A stretch of 64,000 nucleotides of DNA, taken from NCBI RefSeq assembly GCF_009695765.1, contig NZ_VUNI01000011.1, forward strand, positions 27,369 through 91,368. The letters are read 5' to 3'. The position numbers were made by a program, and so were the translations under genes. The notes below the pieces were generated by a model, which was not told the origin of the DNA, made no database searches, and saw nothing but the letters and a program-made list of their open reading frames with translations. Position 1 is the stretch's first letter. Each line of letters begins with the position of its first letter. Source of the stretch: Roseburia porci (GTDB taxonomy: Bacteria; Bacillota; Clostridia; Lachnospirales; Lachnospiraceae). Below are positions 8,895 to 17,077 of the stretch, in pieces.

Positions 8895-10061
8895 TTATTT
8901 TAATAATTCCAGGTTCTTTTTGATCAGGTCGCATCTCTGTGCTACGCACTCTACGCTGCGTCCCGGATCTTTTGGTGTGTTGAATACATAATCAACCAGC
9001 TTATCAAGTGTTGTGGTTGCAACATGCATTCTTGTATCCGATGATGCATAGTAAATGAATACTTCATTGTTCTCATTTACGATTGCTCCGTTTGTAAATA
9101 CAACGTTGCTTACATCGCCGACACGTTCCTCTCCTCTTGGTCCAATGAGAAGTCCGGATGGCTCTGCGATAACCTTCGAAGGATCATCCAGTGCTGTTGC
9201 GAATGCATAAATAACATAACGAAGTCCGGCTGCTGTGTTACGAACACCGTGTGCGATATGAATCCAGCCCTTATCTGTTTTGATCGGAGTAGCTCCTGCA
9301 CCGTTTTTCGCTTCAGTAATTGTGTGGTATTTACGTAAGCTTGTCATTTTCTCTTCATCGATGACTGCATGTGTAATATCATCGCACAGTCCGAATCCGA
9401 TTCCTCCGCCTGATCCAGTCTCAATGAAATCATCCATTGGTCTGGTGTAAAATGCATATTTTCCATTTACAAATTCAGGATGAAGTACAACGTTTCTCTG
9501 CTGTGGGGAGTTTAAGGTAACAAGGTTATCCAGTCTCTCCCAGTGTTTTAAATCTTTTGTACGAACGATTCCGGCTGCTGCAACTGCTGCTGAAAGATCG
9601 TTTACAGATGTATCTTTGCTCTCTGAACAGAACACACCATAGATGTATCCATCTTCATGTTTTGTCAGACGCATATCATATACGTTTGTTTCCTCTGGAC
9701 AGGTATCGTCTAAAAGGATTGGATAATCCCAGAAACGGAAACCGTCTACTCCGTTGTCACTTTCAGCAACTCCAAAGAAAGATTTACGGTCATTTCCCTC
9801 GATACGTGCTACCAGATAATATTTTCCGTTCAGCTCGATTGCTCCGGAATTCATAACGGCATTGATTCCAAGACGCTCCATGAAATATGGGTTGGTCTCT
9901 TTATTCAGATCATATCTCCATGTAAGTGGAATATGCTCTCTTGTTAATACAGGATATTCATAACGGTCATAAACACCATTATAGAAATCACTCTTTACAT
10001 TTTTTCTGTTTAACAGTTCTTCCTGTTTTTTTAACAGCTCATAATATTTTTCATGAACCAT
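8895..10061 (-). CDS. GH130_1 4-O-beta-mannosyl-glucose phosphorylase
   Basis: 388 aa, the length of mannosylglucose phosphorylases (MGP, RaMP1). It carries the longer N-terminal helix (residues 1-45) typical of subfamily 1, the catalytic acid D129 in [13 protein letters not shown], and [13 protein letters not shown]. It would act right after mannobiose 2-epimerase, which turns mannobiose into mannosylglucose: the phosphorylase then yields mannose 1-phosphate and glucose. Adjacency to both the epimerase (21-nt gap) and GH130_2 supports this. AAGGAG lies 6 nt before the ATG. Confidence 0.92.
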   Translation of the reverse strand: MVHEKYYELLKKQEELLNRKNVKSDFYNGVYDRYEYPVLTREHIPLTWRYDLNKETNPYFMERLGINAVMNSGAIELNGKYYLVARIEGNDRKSFFGVAESDNGVDGFRFWDYPILLDDTCPEETNVYDMRLTKHEDGYIYGVFCSESKDTSVNDLSAAVAAAGIVRTKDLKHWERLDNLVTLNSPQQRNVVLHPEFVNGKYAFYTRPMDDFIETGSGGGIGFGLCDDITHAVIDEEKMTSLRKYHTITEAKNGAGATPIKTDKGWIHIAHGVRNTAAGLRYVIYAFATALDDPSKVIAEPSGLLIGPRGEERVGDVSNVVFTNGAIVNENNEVFIYYASSDTRMHVATTTLDKLVDYVFNTPKDPGRSVECVAQRCDLIKKNLELLK

Positions 10062-10082
10062 GGCGATTCTCCTTATTTTTAT

Positions 10083-11297
10083 TTATTTGTTCATACCAAG
10101 TCTGCGGATGATTTCCATACACATACGTCCGTTGTGATATGGACATTTCCAAGGCTCCACGATCGGCTTACCAACAACTGGTTTACCTTCCTGTGTTACA
10201 AGCCAGAACCACTCAGATCCCTCTCTCTTATCGATCACATGCTCTTTGATGAATTCCCAGACCAAAAGTGCTCCCTCTAAGTATTCCTCATGTTCCGGAT
10301 CCTGCTGCCATCCGTTTACGAAACCGACAACGGTCTCTGCCTGAACCCACCATACACGGTTTGTGTCTACTTTGCCTTTGTCACATTCATTGGAAAGTGA
10401 ATGTCCATCAAATGCAATGTCATAAATCTGTCTGGTCAGTACCTTTGTGATCGCATGCATTTTATCACGGTATTCTGAGCTTCCAAGTACTGAAACTCCA
10501 CGATCTAAAAGCCAGGCTGTTTCGATGTCATGACCATAGGAATACAGATCAATGATGGAATGATATTCTCTGTCGAAGAACACTTCCTGTCTCTTCAGAA
10601 CCGGATTGTATACCTTGTCTGCAACAGTATCCATGATCCACATTAAGCGTTCTTTGACTTCTTCATTGCCTGTCACGCGAAGTAACTCTGTATACGCTTC
10701 AAACACATGAAGAAGTGTATTCATTGTCTTATCCGCCAAGACTCCGTTCTCGGAAAGCTTTTCGTTTGACTCCGGCTTAAAGTCTCTTGTGAATGCTTCC
10801 ATATATCCAAGATCATCGGTACATTTATCCTCGATTAAATGGAATAACTGGAATGCAAGATCAAGCGCCTCACTGTCACCACTTGCTTCATAATAAGATG
10901 CAAGTGCGTAAATGCAGAATGCCTGATTGTATGTATGTTTTGTAGTATCTTCCGGTGTACCGTCATATTTAAGTGACCAGTAGATTCCGCCGAATTCTTT
11001 GTCAATGCATGCATTTTTCAGGAATTCATATCCATGCTCTGCCTCAGCAAGAAGGCTTTCATCTGCTTCTCCAAGTGCTTTGGACAATGTGTATGCGTTG
11101 GCAAAGAACCATGTGATACGGCTGTTTAAAATGCATCCCTTGACAGCCTTTTTGTCAAGCTCGAGATCATAGCTCAGCCAGCCATAATAGCCGCCGAACT
11201 CATCATCACGAAGTTTTTTCCAGAATGGGATAATTCCATTCTGCAGATGGTCTTTCATTTCGTTTGCCATCTGAACCGCTTTTTCCCGGTTGTCCAT
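10083..11297 (-). CDS. Mannobiose/cellobiose 2-epimerase
   Basis: AGE/cellobiose-epimerase family (alpha/alpha)6 barrel, about 404 aa. Converts beta-1,4-mannobiose to mannosylglucose, the substrate of the next gene product. Visible family landmarks include WFFANAY, FGGIYWSLKYDG, the HTYNQAFCIYALASYY segment, YGHDIETAWLLDRG and a C-terminal VWWVQAE. Start placed at the ATG at 11297 (MDNREKAV) because AAAGGAG is 7 nt upstream; the in-frame ATG 18 nt earlier lacks a good site. The gene order permease, epimerase, GH130_1, GH130_2 is the one seen in characterised Firmicute mannan loci. Confidence 0.93.
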   Translation of the reverse strand: MDNREKAVQMANEMKDHLQNGIIPFWKKLRDDEFGGYYGWLSYDLELDKKAVKGCILNSRITWFFANAYTLSKALGEADESLLAEAEHGYEFLKNACIDKEFGGIYWSLKYDGTPEDTTKHTYNQAFCIYALASYYEASGDSEALDLAFQLFHLIEDKCTDDLGYMEAFTRDFKPESNEKLSENGVLADKTMNTLLHVFEAYTELLRVTGNEEVKERLMWIMDTVADKVYNPVLKRQEVFFDREYHSIIDLYSYGHDIETAWLLDRGVSVLGSSEYRDKMHAITKVLTRQIYDIAFDGHSLSNECDKGKVDTNRVWWVQAETVVGFVNGWQQDPEHEEYLEGALLVWEFIKEHVIDKREGSEWFWLVTQEGKPVVGKPIVEPWKCPYHNGRMCMEIIRRLGMNK

Positions 11298-11327
11298 CGT
11301 AACAGCTCCTTTCATATTTTTATACGA

Positions 11328-12206
11328 TTAACCTTTTACAGCTCCTGATGTGATTCCACTGTAGATCTGTTTCTGACAGCAGATAAATACGATCAGCGCT
11401 GGAAGTAAGGAAATGATGACACCTGCACAAATAAGGTTGTACTGGCTTCCCATTGGTCCTACGAATGTATACAGTGAAATTGCGATTGTGTGCAGCTCTT
11501 TTTTCTGAAGATAAAGGTTTGCTGCATAGTACTCGTTATAAACACCAACACCCTTTAAGATACAGGATGTTACGATTGCCGGTTTTAAAAGTGGAAGCAT
11601 GATCTTCCAGAAAATCGTCCAGTAAGAAGCTCCATCGATAATTGCGGACTCATCCAGAGACAACGGTATATTTTCCATAAACTGAATGAAGATGTAAATC
11701 GAAATAACGTCCGTTCCACAACTCATGATGATATATCCATACAGACTGTTTACCAGATGAAGATTTGTCATGATCTGGTAAACAGTAACCTGCATCGCAA
11801 CTCCTGGGAGAAGAGAAGCAAATAAGAATAAGTTACGGATCAATGCATTTCCAGGAAACTGGAAACGATTCAGTACAAATGCCATCTGTGTTCCGACGAT
11901 TACGGAAACAAACAGTACAATGACCATAACAAGCAGGGAATTTAAAAATGCTCTTCCCATATCGGCTGTCTGAAATGCTTTGATGAAGTTATCAAAATTC
12001 AACCAGCTCTGTGGTAATGTCATAACATTCGTATTTGCGTATTCTTCGTTTGTCTTAAATGCTGTGATAACACACGATACGATTGGAAGTACTGCACAGA
12101 TTCCAAAGAAGATCAGTGATGCATACTCCACGATCAGCCAGATAATATGACCGGCTGAATAGTTTTTTCTTCTTTTCTTGTTCGATGTAACTGCCTGACT
12201 ACTCAT
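11328..12206 (-). CDS. Carbohydrate ABC transporter permease, MalG type
   Basis: Inner-membrane subunit of the oligosaccharide importer, 292 aa with six predicted membrane segments. The cytoplasmic EAA loop is visible as DESAIIDGASYWTIFWKIMLP. Its ATG overlaps the TAA of the preceding permease (TAATG), indicating translational coupling. No ATPase is encoded in the window; importers of this family usually share an MsmX-type ATPase encoded elsewhere. Confidence 0.93.
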   Translation of the reverse strand: MSSQAVTSNKKRRKNYSAGHIIWLIVEYASLIFFGICAVLPIVSCVITAFKTNEEYANTNVMTLPQSWLNFDNFIKAFQTADMGRAFLNSLLVMVIVLFVSVIVGTQMAFVLNRFQFPGNALIRNLFLFASLLPGVAMQVTVYQIMTNLHLVNSLYGYIIMSCGTDVISIYIFIQFMENIPLSLDESAIIDGASYWTIFWKIMLPLLKPAIVTSCILKGVGVYNEYYAANLYLQKKELHTIAISLYTFVGPMGSQYNLICAGVIISLLPALIVFICCQKQIYSGITSGAVKG

Positions 12207-13261
12207 TATACAGCCGCTCCTTTCTTCTGTGCCTTGATACGCCGTTTTTCTTCTTTCATACGGGCTTTTTCAGCCTTCATGCGTGCCCGTTTTGCAGCAT
12301 AGGATTCATCCATGCTTTCCGCATCCCGGAAGATATATTTAAAGAATAATTTCTGTAAAATCGTACATGCGAAGATAATCAGTAATAATACAACTGCCAT
12401 TGCAGATGCAAGACCTACTTTCTGACTTGTATGCGCGATCTCGTTCATGATTACGAAATATGTTCCTGTTCCGTTTGCACCACTTGTGATTACGTATGGC
12501 TGTTCGAATGCACTTAAAGATCCTGTGATAGAAAGGATAACATTTAACGTAACGATTGTTTTAATACTTGGTAAAATAATATGTTTGAACTGTTCCCATT
12601 TATTTGCACCGTCAAGCTCGGCTGCTTCATAAAGATCTGCATCAACAGACATGATCGCACCTATGAAAAGAACCATGTTCTGTCCGAAGTATCTCCATAC
12701 AGATGTTGCAACCAAAGACCAGTTATTTACGGACTGATCTTTCAGCCAATACGGAAGATTGTCGATGTTAAATCCACACCACTGTAATACGGTATCAAAC
12801 ACATATCCTCTGGTGTAGAAGAATTTAAAGATAAAACCTACTGCAATACCATTGATCAGGAATGGGAAGAACATTAATCCTTTGAAAAAGTTTCCTCCTT
12901 TTACCTTAAAGCTCAAAATGGTTGCAAGATAAAGGGCAATTACCAACTGGATCAAAGCTCCGACTACATAGTAAAGACTGAGTTTCAAAGCACTGAAGCA
13001 GTCATCCCTGCGGAATACATCAATGTAATTTTTTAACCCTACAAAAACCCGTTTGTCTACCGGGGTAGAATATTTCATTTTGTAAAAACTGAATTTAATC
13101 ATTTCTCCGAATGGGAGATATGTAAATGTAAACAATAGCAGCAATGGAATAATCATAAATGCAACACCTATGATCAACTGCTGTCCCTGTCTACTCTTCG
13201 CCCATTTCACGAGATTAAACGGCTTTTTCTCTTTTTTTGTTTTTGCTGCAGTTGCTGCCAT
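12206..13261 (-). CDS. Carbohydrate ABC transporter permease, MalF type
   Basis: About 351 aa. A lysine-rich N-terminus (KKEKKPFNLVKWAKSRQGQ) is followed by six membrane segments; the EAA loop reads LYEAAELDGANKWEQFKHIILP. The C-terminus is a highly charged K/R/E/A tail of about 35 residues (YAAKRARMKAEKARMKEEKR), longer than usual and probably a cytoplasmic helix. GGAGG lies 10 nt before the ATG at 13261 and 4 nt before an in-frame GTG at 13267; I prefer the ATG. Paired with the MalG-type subunit and the lipoprotein upstream to import mannooligosaccharides. Confidence 0.92.
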   Translation of the reverse strand: MAATAAKTKKEKKPFNLVKWAKSRQGQQLIIGVAFMIIPLLLLFTFTYLPFGEMIKFSFYKMKYSTPVDKRVFVGLKNYIDVFRRDDCFSALKLSLYYVVGALIQLVIALYLATILSFKVKGGNFFKGLMFFPFLINGIAVGFIFKFFYTRGYVFDTVLQWCGFNIDNLPYWLKDQSVNNWSLVATSVWRYFGQNMVLFIGAIMSVDADLYEAAELDGANKWEQFKHIILPSIKTIVTLNVILSITGSLSAFEQPYVITSGANGTGTYFVIMNEIAHTSQKVGLASAMAVVLLLIIFACTILQKLFFKYIFRDAESMDESYAAKRARMKAEKARMKEEKRRIKAQKKGAAV

Positions 13262-13313
13262 AATCACGTTTCCTCCATTTTTCCAATTATTTCAAGTGTA
13301 AGAGTTTTTATAA

Positions 13314-13342
13314 GCACTGCAGCAGTGTGACTGCTACAGTGC
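13314..13342 (-). terminator. Hairpin between solute-binding protein and permease genes
   Basis: GCACTGTAGCAG pairs with CTGCTGCAGTGC (12 bp with one T-G pair, loop of 5 nt), followed on the minus strand by TTATAAAAA, so there is no strong T run. It is 35 nt after the binding-protein stop. Such hairpins often protect the abundant binding-protein mRNA and reduce read-through to permeases; that role is inferred. Confidence 0.6.
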
Positions 13343-13377
13343 CATTTTGTCATTCAGATCTAGCTTAATTCTATTAA

Positions 13378-14757
13378 TTAGTATTTTACTTCAATATCGT
13401 TTGCCTGTTGTGCATCATCCCATGCTTTATTCCACTCAGACATGATGTCATCGAAACTCTTGTCTCCGTTTGCAGCGTGCTCAACAATCTCCTGAATTCT
13501 TGTATCTCCACCATTGTTAATGTTTAACTCAGATTCAGAGTTCATGTCGTTCAGGTAATCTTCCTCACCGTCAAGAGCTGGCTGATCCTCTAAGAGATCT
13601 ACACCTGTGAAGGCAAGTTTTGTATCGTTCAGGTCTTTAGCAACTGGAAGTCCATCTTCGTTGTATGAGAATCCAGATTTCTCTGTCATCCATTTTACGA
13701 ATACCATAGCTGCTGTCTGCTCGTCTGCTGATGCGTTTTTACTGATACCATAAGAGTAGTCAGCACCTGCTGATGCGTACTGTTTTCCGTCGATTGTGAT
13801 TGGGAATGGCATATATCCGATGTCTGCACCGTTGTCACCAGCTGCTTCCATCTGTGGGTAAGCCCATGAGCCAAGTACCATACATCCGATCTTTCCATTG
13901 TTAATCTCAGCTTTGCAGCCTTCCCAGTCAGTTGTTGTATAATCTTCTTCTGTCAAGCCTTCTGCAACTGCATCGTAAAGGATCTTGTATACTGCGTAAG
14001 CATGTGTATCATCGCCGTAATCTTTGAATGGATCTTTGGTGTGAACAAGCTGCTGGTTCATATATGTATCATCACCTGTTGCGTTGATTCCGATGTAAGC
14101 ATCCCATGCTCCCATTGTCCAGCCAGCAGCATAGTTTGTGTAAAGTGGAATAGCGTCTGTCTTCTCTTTGATCAGTTTCAGATCAGCAATGAACTCTTCC
14201 GGAGTTGTTGGAAGTTCTGTGATTCCAGCATCTGTAAATACTTTCTGGTTGTAAACGATACCCTGTGTTGTTGCTGTAGAAGGTACTCCGTAAACTTCTC
14301 CGTCATATGACCATGCATTTACATAGTTGATCTCGTTTGACATGGTATCCACATCACCGTAAGAGATGAAGTAGCTTGAGATATCTTTCTTATCTACTGC
14401 CGGAATCATCATGATTGTCTCATAATCGCCAGACTGTAAATGTGTTAATGCATCGTCTGCATAGTTTGTATCCGTTGTGATTGTTACATGGATGTCTGGA
14501 TATTCTTTATTGAACTCTTCCAGATACTGATCCCATGTTGTTCCCTTATAATCATCTGACTGAAGATCAGTACGATGATTGAACATTGTAATATCTGCTT
14601 TGAGGTCTGTGTAATCCTCTCCTAATTTGATGTCTGCGTATTTAACGCTTGTAGCAGAATCCCCATCTGCTCCCTTTTTGTCTGACGATCCACATGCTGC
14701 CATGCTGACTGCCATTGCTGCAACCAATGAGATTGCCAATACCTTTTTCAACTTCAT
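13378..14757 (-). CDS. Extracellular solute-binding lipoprotein of the mannooligosaccharide ABC importer
   Basis: 459 aa, family 1 extracellular solute-binding protein. Lipoprotein signal: KLKK, hydrophobic stretch, lipobox MAAC with the acylated C22, then an SSDKKGADGDS linker. The mature protein has the usual two-lobed pattern with GVPSTATTQGIVYNQKVF and the C-terminal MFVKWMTEK segment. It is the first gene of the operon and by context captures beta-mannooligosaccharides (homologue of RiMTBP); the sugar cannot be proven from sequence alone. GGAGG precedes the ATG at 14757. Confidence 0.93.
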   Translation of the reverse strand: MKLKKVLAISLVAAMAVSMAACGSSDKKGADGDSATSVKYADIKLGEDYTDLKADITMFNHRTDLQSDDYKGTTWDQYLEEFNKEYPDIHVTITTDTNYADDALTHLQSGDYETIMMIPAVDKKDISSYFISYGDVDTMSNEINYVNAWSYDGEVYGVPSTATTQGIVYNQKVFTDAGITELPTTPEEFIADLKLIKEKTDAIPLYTNYAAGWTMGAWDAYIGINATGDDTYMNQQLVHTKDPFKDYGDDTHAYAVYKILYDAVAEGLTEEDYTTTDWEGCKAEINNGKIGCMVLGSWAYPQMEAAGDNGADIGYMPFPITIDGKQYASAGADYSYGISKNASADEQTAAMVFVKWMTEKSGFSYNEDGLPVAKDLNDTKLAFTGVDLLEDQPALDGEEDYLNDMNSESELNINNGGDTRIQEIVEHAANGDKSFDDIMSEWNKAWDDAQQANDIEVKY

Positions 14758-15067
14758 ATTGTTGTCCTCCTTTATTTCGTTACCCTTTTGTAACTTAATT
14801 TAATTATATTATTTTATTTATTTTAGTCATCACTCATTCTTGTTATTAATCATCTATTATTGTTTTCGTATCCATTTTCGATGTTATCCCCAAAAATGTG
14901 TCATGTTTTTTGTGCACATTTACAATATTATTTTTCCGTTTTCTTTGTTTTAAAGATTAATTTAAGTTAAATTCAAGTCATTTTTCATTTTTAAGTTATA
15001 TTTCATTCTTGTTTTATCACTCATTTTTGCTATAATATACTTAAATTAACATAAAAAGGAGAAGTTT
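14758..15067 (-). promoter_or_regulatory. Divergent control region of the mannan operon and the araC-type gene
   Basis: A 310-bp AT-rich gap. Minus-strand promoter for the binding-protein gene: -35 ATGACT (14825-14830), 16 nt, -10 TATAAT (14803-14808). Plus-strand promoter for the regulator: TTGTTT (15009-15014), 16 nt, TATAAT (15031-15036). The word ATCACTCATT occurs at 14829-14838 and 15016-15025, one touching each promoter, and TCATTCTTGTT also occurs twice (14834 and 15003). A perfect inverted repeat GTTAC-N6-GTAAC lies at 14780-14795 in the binding-protein leader. These are likely regulator sites (inference). Confidence 0.65.
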
Positions 15068-15949
15068 ATGGAGTCGTTGGCACAGGTTTTTGACAATTTC
15101 AGTGAAAAAACAATCGAAGATCACCCTTTTTTCTTTTGCTTCGATTGTATCGAACCCATCCACACCGACCGCCCTTTCCAGTGTAAGAATGTAATATTAC
15201 CATCTGCGTTCTTTCTATATATAAAGTCCGGGCGCATCACACTTGAGATTCACTCACGCGATAACGCATCCCATACGAAAGAATTAACCGAAGGTGACAT
15301 TGTTTTCTTATATCCGGATACCTTCTTTTCCCTTTCTTCGGATGCCGCTGTAACAGATTTTATACTGCTTGCACTTCATGGGGTTCTTTTGCAGGATTAT
15401 CTGCTTTCATCCCATCACAGCAACCGTTATTACGTACTTGATAATTATCTTCCGATTCTTTCGAACCAGATCGAGCACATTGAAGCAGATTTCACCTCAG
15501 ACCTTATGGCACATTGCAGTACCGAAAAACGGATCTTTTTAATGCAGCAATATGCAACGGATCTCATGACATATTTCCGGCAGTCACTTGTTCTGCCGGC
15601 AAACCAGATGGCACGCTCTGTCCCTTCCTATCTGAAAAAAGTCCGCAGACATCTGGATGAGCATTATGCGCTTACCTTTGTCCTGGATGACGTTGTGGAA
15701 TGGTATGGAGTAAGCAAATATAAATTCTGTCATGATTTTAAGGAGTTTTACGGTCAGCCTCCACTCCAGTACTTAAACGAACAGCGTATCCTGCACGCAA
15801 AAGACTTTCTTCTTTCTACCGATGTTCCGGTACATGAAGTCGGCTCTATGGTCGGCATTGATAACACGAACCATTTCATCACGCTTTTCAAGCGTTGCAC
15901 CGGCGTAACCCCGCTGCAATACCGGCGTGAGCACCTTTCCATCGACTGA
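15068..15949 (+). CDS. AraC family transcriptional regulator of the mannan locus
   Basis: 293 aa. N-terminal cupin-like sensor half (residues 1-180) with the IHTDRPFQ...FFLYIKSGRITLE pattern and C-terminal double HTH (about 195-290): FVLDDVVEWYGVSKYKFCHDFKEFYGQPPLQYLNEQRI and VHEVGSMVGIDNTNHFITLFKRCTGVTPLQYR. AAAAGGAG precedes the ATG. Divergent from the binding-protein gene with shared repeats in between, so it probably activates the mannan operon. A convergent terminator separates it from the LacI gene. Confidence 0.9.
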   Translation: MESLAQVFDNFSEKTIEDHPFFFCFDCIEPIHTDRPFQCKNVILPSAFFLYIKSGRITLEIHSRDNASHTKELTEGDIVFLYPDTFFSLSSDAAVTDFILLALHGVLLQDYLLSSHHSNRYYVLDNYLPILSNQIEHIEADFTSDLMAHCSTEKRIFLMQQYATDLMTYFRQSLVLPANQMARSVPSYLKKVRRHLDEHYALTFVLDDVVEWYGVSKYKFCHDFKEFYGQPPLQYLNEQRILHAKDFLLSTDVPVHEVGSMVGIDNTNHFITLFKRCTGVTPLQYRREHLSID

Positions 15950-15982
15950 TCTCTGATTCCGGCATCGAAAGATTCCAAAAAC

Positions 15983-16031
15983 AAAACGAGTGAATGTATC
16001 TCATGATTCCGAGATACATTCACTCGTTTTT
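15983..16031. terminator. Bidirectional terminator between convergent araC-type and lacI-type genes
   Basis: AACGAGTGAATGTATCTC pairs perfectly with GAGATACATTCACTCGTT (18 bp, loop ATGATTCC), with T-rich flanks on both strands. It serves the AraC gene from the left and overlaps the stop codon of the LacI gene from the right. Confidence 0.9.
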
Positions 16032-17061
16032 ATTTGATCTTATTCAGGTTCTTTACGCTGTCTTTCACAACCAGATGTCCTTCTACAATTGAAATACCCT
16101 TGTGATAAGGATCACCGTTCATCTTTTTGATCAGGATGTTGACGCCGCGGCGCGCCATTTCCTTCAAATCAACTTCATATGTTGTAATTGCAATGTCACT
16201 GAGTCCCGGGAACAGATAATTATCATATCCCACTACGGAAATATCCTCTGGTACACGATATCCAAGGCCCTCCAGTTTATGGATCAGTTCATTCGCACAC
16301 AAGTCGCAGTTACATACAAATGCCGTTGGCATATCTTCCGGAAGCTGCATCAGGTTCTCCGGATCGATCTGATCATTCGAAGGATCACGATCCGGTATTA
16401 CCCAGTCATCATGCACCGTAAATCCATGTTCAAGCATAGATTTGCAGTAACCGAAATAACGGTCGGTAATACTTCCGGTAGCTTTTAAAGTTCCTACGTA
16501 TGCGATCTTGCGATGTCCCATTTCAAACAGATAATTGGTAAGCTTATAAGCGCCATAATAACTGTCTGAAATGATTGCGTCGCAGTCTTCATTTTCATTG
16601 CAAAAATCCAGATACACCATCGGGACATTGGAATTTTTCTCCAGGCTCTGAAGGTAACGTTCTCTCTGTCGTCCAATTACGATCAGTCCGTCTACTTTCT
16701 GTTCCTGAAGAAGCATTGGAATCTGATTTGTCTCTGCAGCCTCGTTTGTAATGACTTCAAGTAATGTAAAGCATCCCTTTGCTGAAGCCTTCGTCGTTAC
16801 CATCTGGTACATCTGCCAGTAGAAGGAGTCATATTTTCCCAGGAATACCTCGGAAATGATAATTCCAATATTATAACTTTTCTGTGCTCTTTCCTTGCGA
16901 AGTGCCGATGGTTGTTTATACCCCATTTCATTCGCCAATTCTTTAATTCTCGCCCTAAGCTCCTCGCTAACTCCCTTCTGGTTCGACAGAGCTTTTGACA
17001 CGGTTACTGTACTGACATTTACCTTCTCTGCAATGTCAGCAAGTTTCACTGCCTTTGCCAT
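16030..17061 (-). CDS. LacI family transcriptional regulator of the galactosidase operon
   Basis: 343 aa. HTH at residues 1-50 (VKLADIAEKVNVSTVTVSKALSNQKGVS) followed by the sugar-binding domain ending in SVVGYDNYLFPGLSDIAITTYEVDL. AAGGAG lies 9 nt before the ATG, and the gene begins 16 nt after the GH36 stop, so it is the last gene of the NUDIX-GH36-lacI operon and probably autoregulates it. Candidate operator: the long palindrome around the operon promoter at 19952-19994. Confidence 0.92.
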   Translation of the reverse strand: MAKAVKLADIAEKVNVSTVTVSKALSNQKGVSEELRARIKELANEMGYKQPSALRKERAQKSYNIGIIISEVFLGKYDSFYWQMYQMVTTKASAKGCFTLLEVITNEAAETNQIPMLLQEQKVDGLIVIGRQRERYLQSLEKNSNVPMVYLDFCNENEDCDAIISDSYYGAYKLTNYLFEMGHRKIAYVGTLKATGSITDRYFGYCKSMLEHGFTVHDDWVIPDRDPSNDQIDPENLMQLPEDMPTAFVCNCDLCANELIHKLEGLGYRVPEDISVVGYDNYLFPGLSDIAITTYEVDLKEMARRGVNILIKKMNGDPYHKGISIVEGHLVVKDSVKNLNKIK

Positions 17062-17077
17062 GAGTCCTTACTCCTTT

